A stretch of 32,250 bases of DNA, taken from NCBI RefSeq assembly GCF_000090795.2, contig NW_003546287.1, positions 300,285 through 332,534 of the forward strand, given 5' to 3'. The notes beneath the pieces were generated by a model. The model was not told the origin of the DNA. It saw only the letters and a list, made by a program, of their open reading frames with translations, and made no database searches. The stretch's first letter is position 1; each line of letters starts with the position of its first letter. Below are positions 31,424 to 32,250 of the stretch, piece by piece. The DNA comes from Amphimedon queenslandica. Its lineage: Eukaryota > Porifera > Demospongiae > Haplosclerida > Niphatidae. A program made the position numbers and the translations under genes.

Positions 31424-32250
31424 TGATCATATCACCATTAACTAAATCTATTATCAAGTCAAAATTGTACTTCTCATTTTCATCATCATACAAAATCTCA
31501 TGAGTCTTGGAAGTGCTACAATAATCAACTACAGTACCTGTATACCACATCATCTGACCTTCATCATCAAACTTGTGTTATATTTTTCTTCCAACTAATG
31601 CCCTTGGATCTCTTACAAACACATGATATTCTGAGTTAGATGTTTTTTCATTGATATAACCTGAGAGTTCCTTTGTAATGTAGCTTAGTGATTTTTCCTT
31701 CCTGAACTGGTAAATGTAATTGGAACCTTTTCATTGCAGAGTTTTCATCTCATTTTTACTTGTGTTTTAAGAAGAGATAACTTCTTAGATTTAATAGCTG
31801 TTAAACTTCCACCTTGAAATTCAATGTCATCTAAAAACTGATAAAGTTCACCTGATGTTGTTATAAGGTGTAATTCTAAAAGTCCTGAGACAACTTTATC
31901 TCAAGAGCTTTTCTTTTCCAATTTGTTTGTAGCATTTTTTCTCTTCTTTTTGCTGCAATTTCCTTATCTTTCTACTTAGTTATGGAAAAAACTTGTCTTC
32001 TTTGCTTCACAGCCAGATTTATTACTGCATGCTGCTCCTTCTCAGAAATTTCAGACAACCATGACAGAGTTTTATTCTTTTTAACAGCTATAGGATTGGA
32101 GCGAGCCATTTGTTGTAGATTTGGGATAGCTGTTGTTAAATAGTCATTAAGACCAAGAATGGACTCACATACATCATTGCTTGGCTTTATACAACAGAGT
32201 AAATTCTTTACTTTAGGCTCTGGGTCCCAGTATATTTGACCAGGAAGTGA
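31424..32250 (-). pseudogene. Tudor-tailed repeated-family protein, partial at edge
   Basis: Minus-strand gene entering at the right edge. It reads CIKPSNDVCESILGLNDYLT and PNLQQMARSNPIAVKKNKTL, then SWLSEISEKEQHAVINLAVK, a helical region I know from an uncharacterised multicopy family in cnidarians, sponges and fish. A Lys/Arg-rich segment (about 31880-31980) follows, then KSKKLSLLKTQVKMR. The C-terminus (31424-31620) reads FVRDPRALVGRKI, stop, HKFDDEGQMMWYTGTVVDYC then HEILYDDENEKYNFDLI. The pattern LVGxxIxHxF, WYxGxVxxY, YDDE, F-L is that of a Tudor-like chromatin-reader barrel. Stops and frameshifts at about 31590, 31740 and 31975 indicate decay. Function unknown; the 5' end lies outside the window. 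Confidence 0.65.

Overview
Eukaryotic, AT-rich, intron-bearing genomic DNA, most likely from a marine invertebrate. I favour a sponge or cnidarian because several degraded multicopy families here (HTH plus rve integrase, DUF6589, G2E3-like HECT, a Tudor-tailed family, pogo/DDE_1 and OTU-bearing Helitron) are ones I associate with such genomes; this is inference, not a database result. I find no intact host gene, tRNA, rRNA or CRISPR. The window is a graveyard of mobile elements, nearly all carrying stops and frameshifts, some nested inside others.

Layout, left to right. 341-1452 (-): HTH plus integrase-core pseudogene with an internal 32-bp duplication. 1500-1844 (+): RecQ-like helicase C-terminal fragment. 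2130-6042 (-): a DUF6589-family gene split in two by a ~2.1-kb block that carries a DDE_1 (pogo-like) transposase at 3890-5278 (+). 7437-9357 (+): hAT-like transposase with BED-type zinc finger. 10051-11831 (-): Tigger/pogo transposase with CENP-B-type N-terminus, a TIR-like end and a 22-bp minisatellite in its DNA-binding part. 14450-16755 (-): DIRS-type retrotransposon (reverse transcriptase, RNase H, tyrosine recombinase) with a 134-bp foldback MITE inserted at 15657-15790. 17988-18236: a 249-bp foldback element with perfect 40-bp terminal inverted repeats. 18894-20765 (+): G2E3-like HECT-family gene relic.

22241-28284 (+): a large Helitron relic running from an N-terminal region through Rep (HUH), PIF1-type helicase and a downstream OTU protease-like domain. 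28827-29007: a ~63-bp tandem repeat. 29499-30217 (-): 5'-truncated LINE C-terminus whose 3' side ends in a (TAA)n tract. 31125-31330 (+): a short coiled-coil reading frame. 31424-32250 (-): the C-terminal part of an uncharacterised repeated family ending in a Tudor-like domain, cut by the window edge.

The genes do not form a pathway. What they share is mobile-element biology: at least six transposition chemistries (DDE, hAT, rve integrase, tyrosine recombinase, target-primed reverse transcription, HUH rolling circle) appear within 32 kb. Substitutions at key catalytic positions can be read directly in several of them, so the described copies are non-autonomous. The two foldback elements have the best-preserved ends and look youngest.
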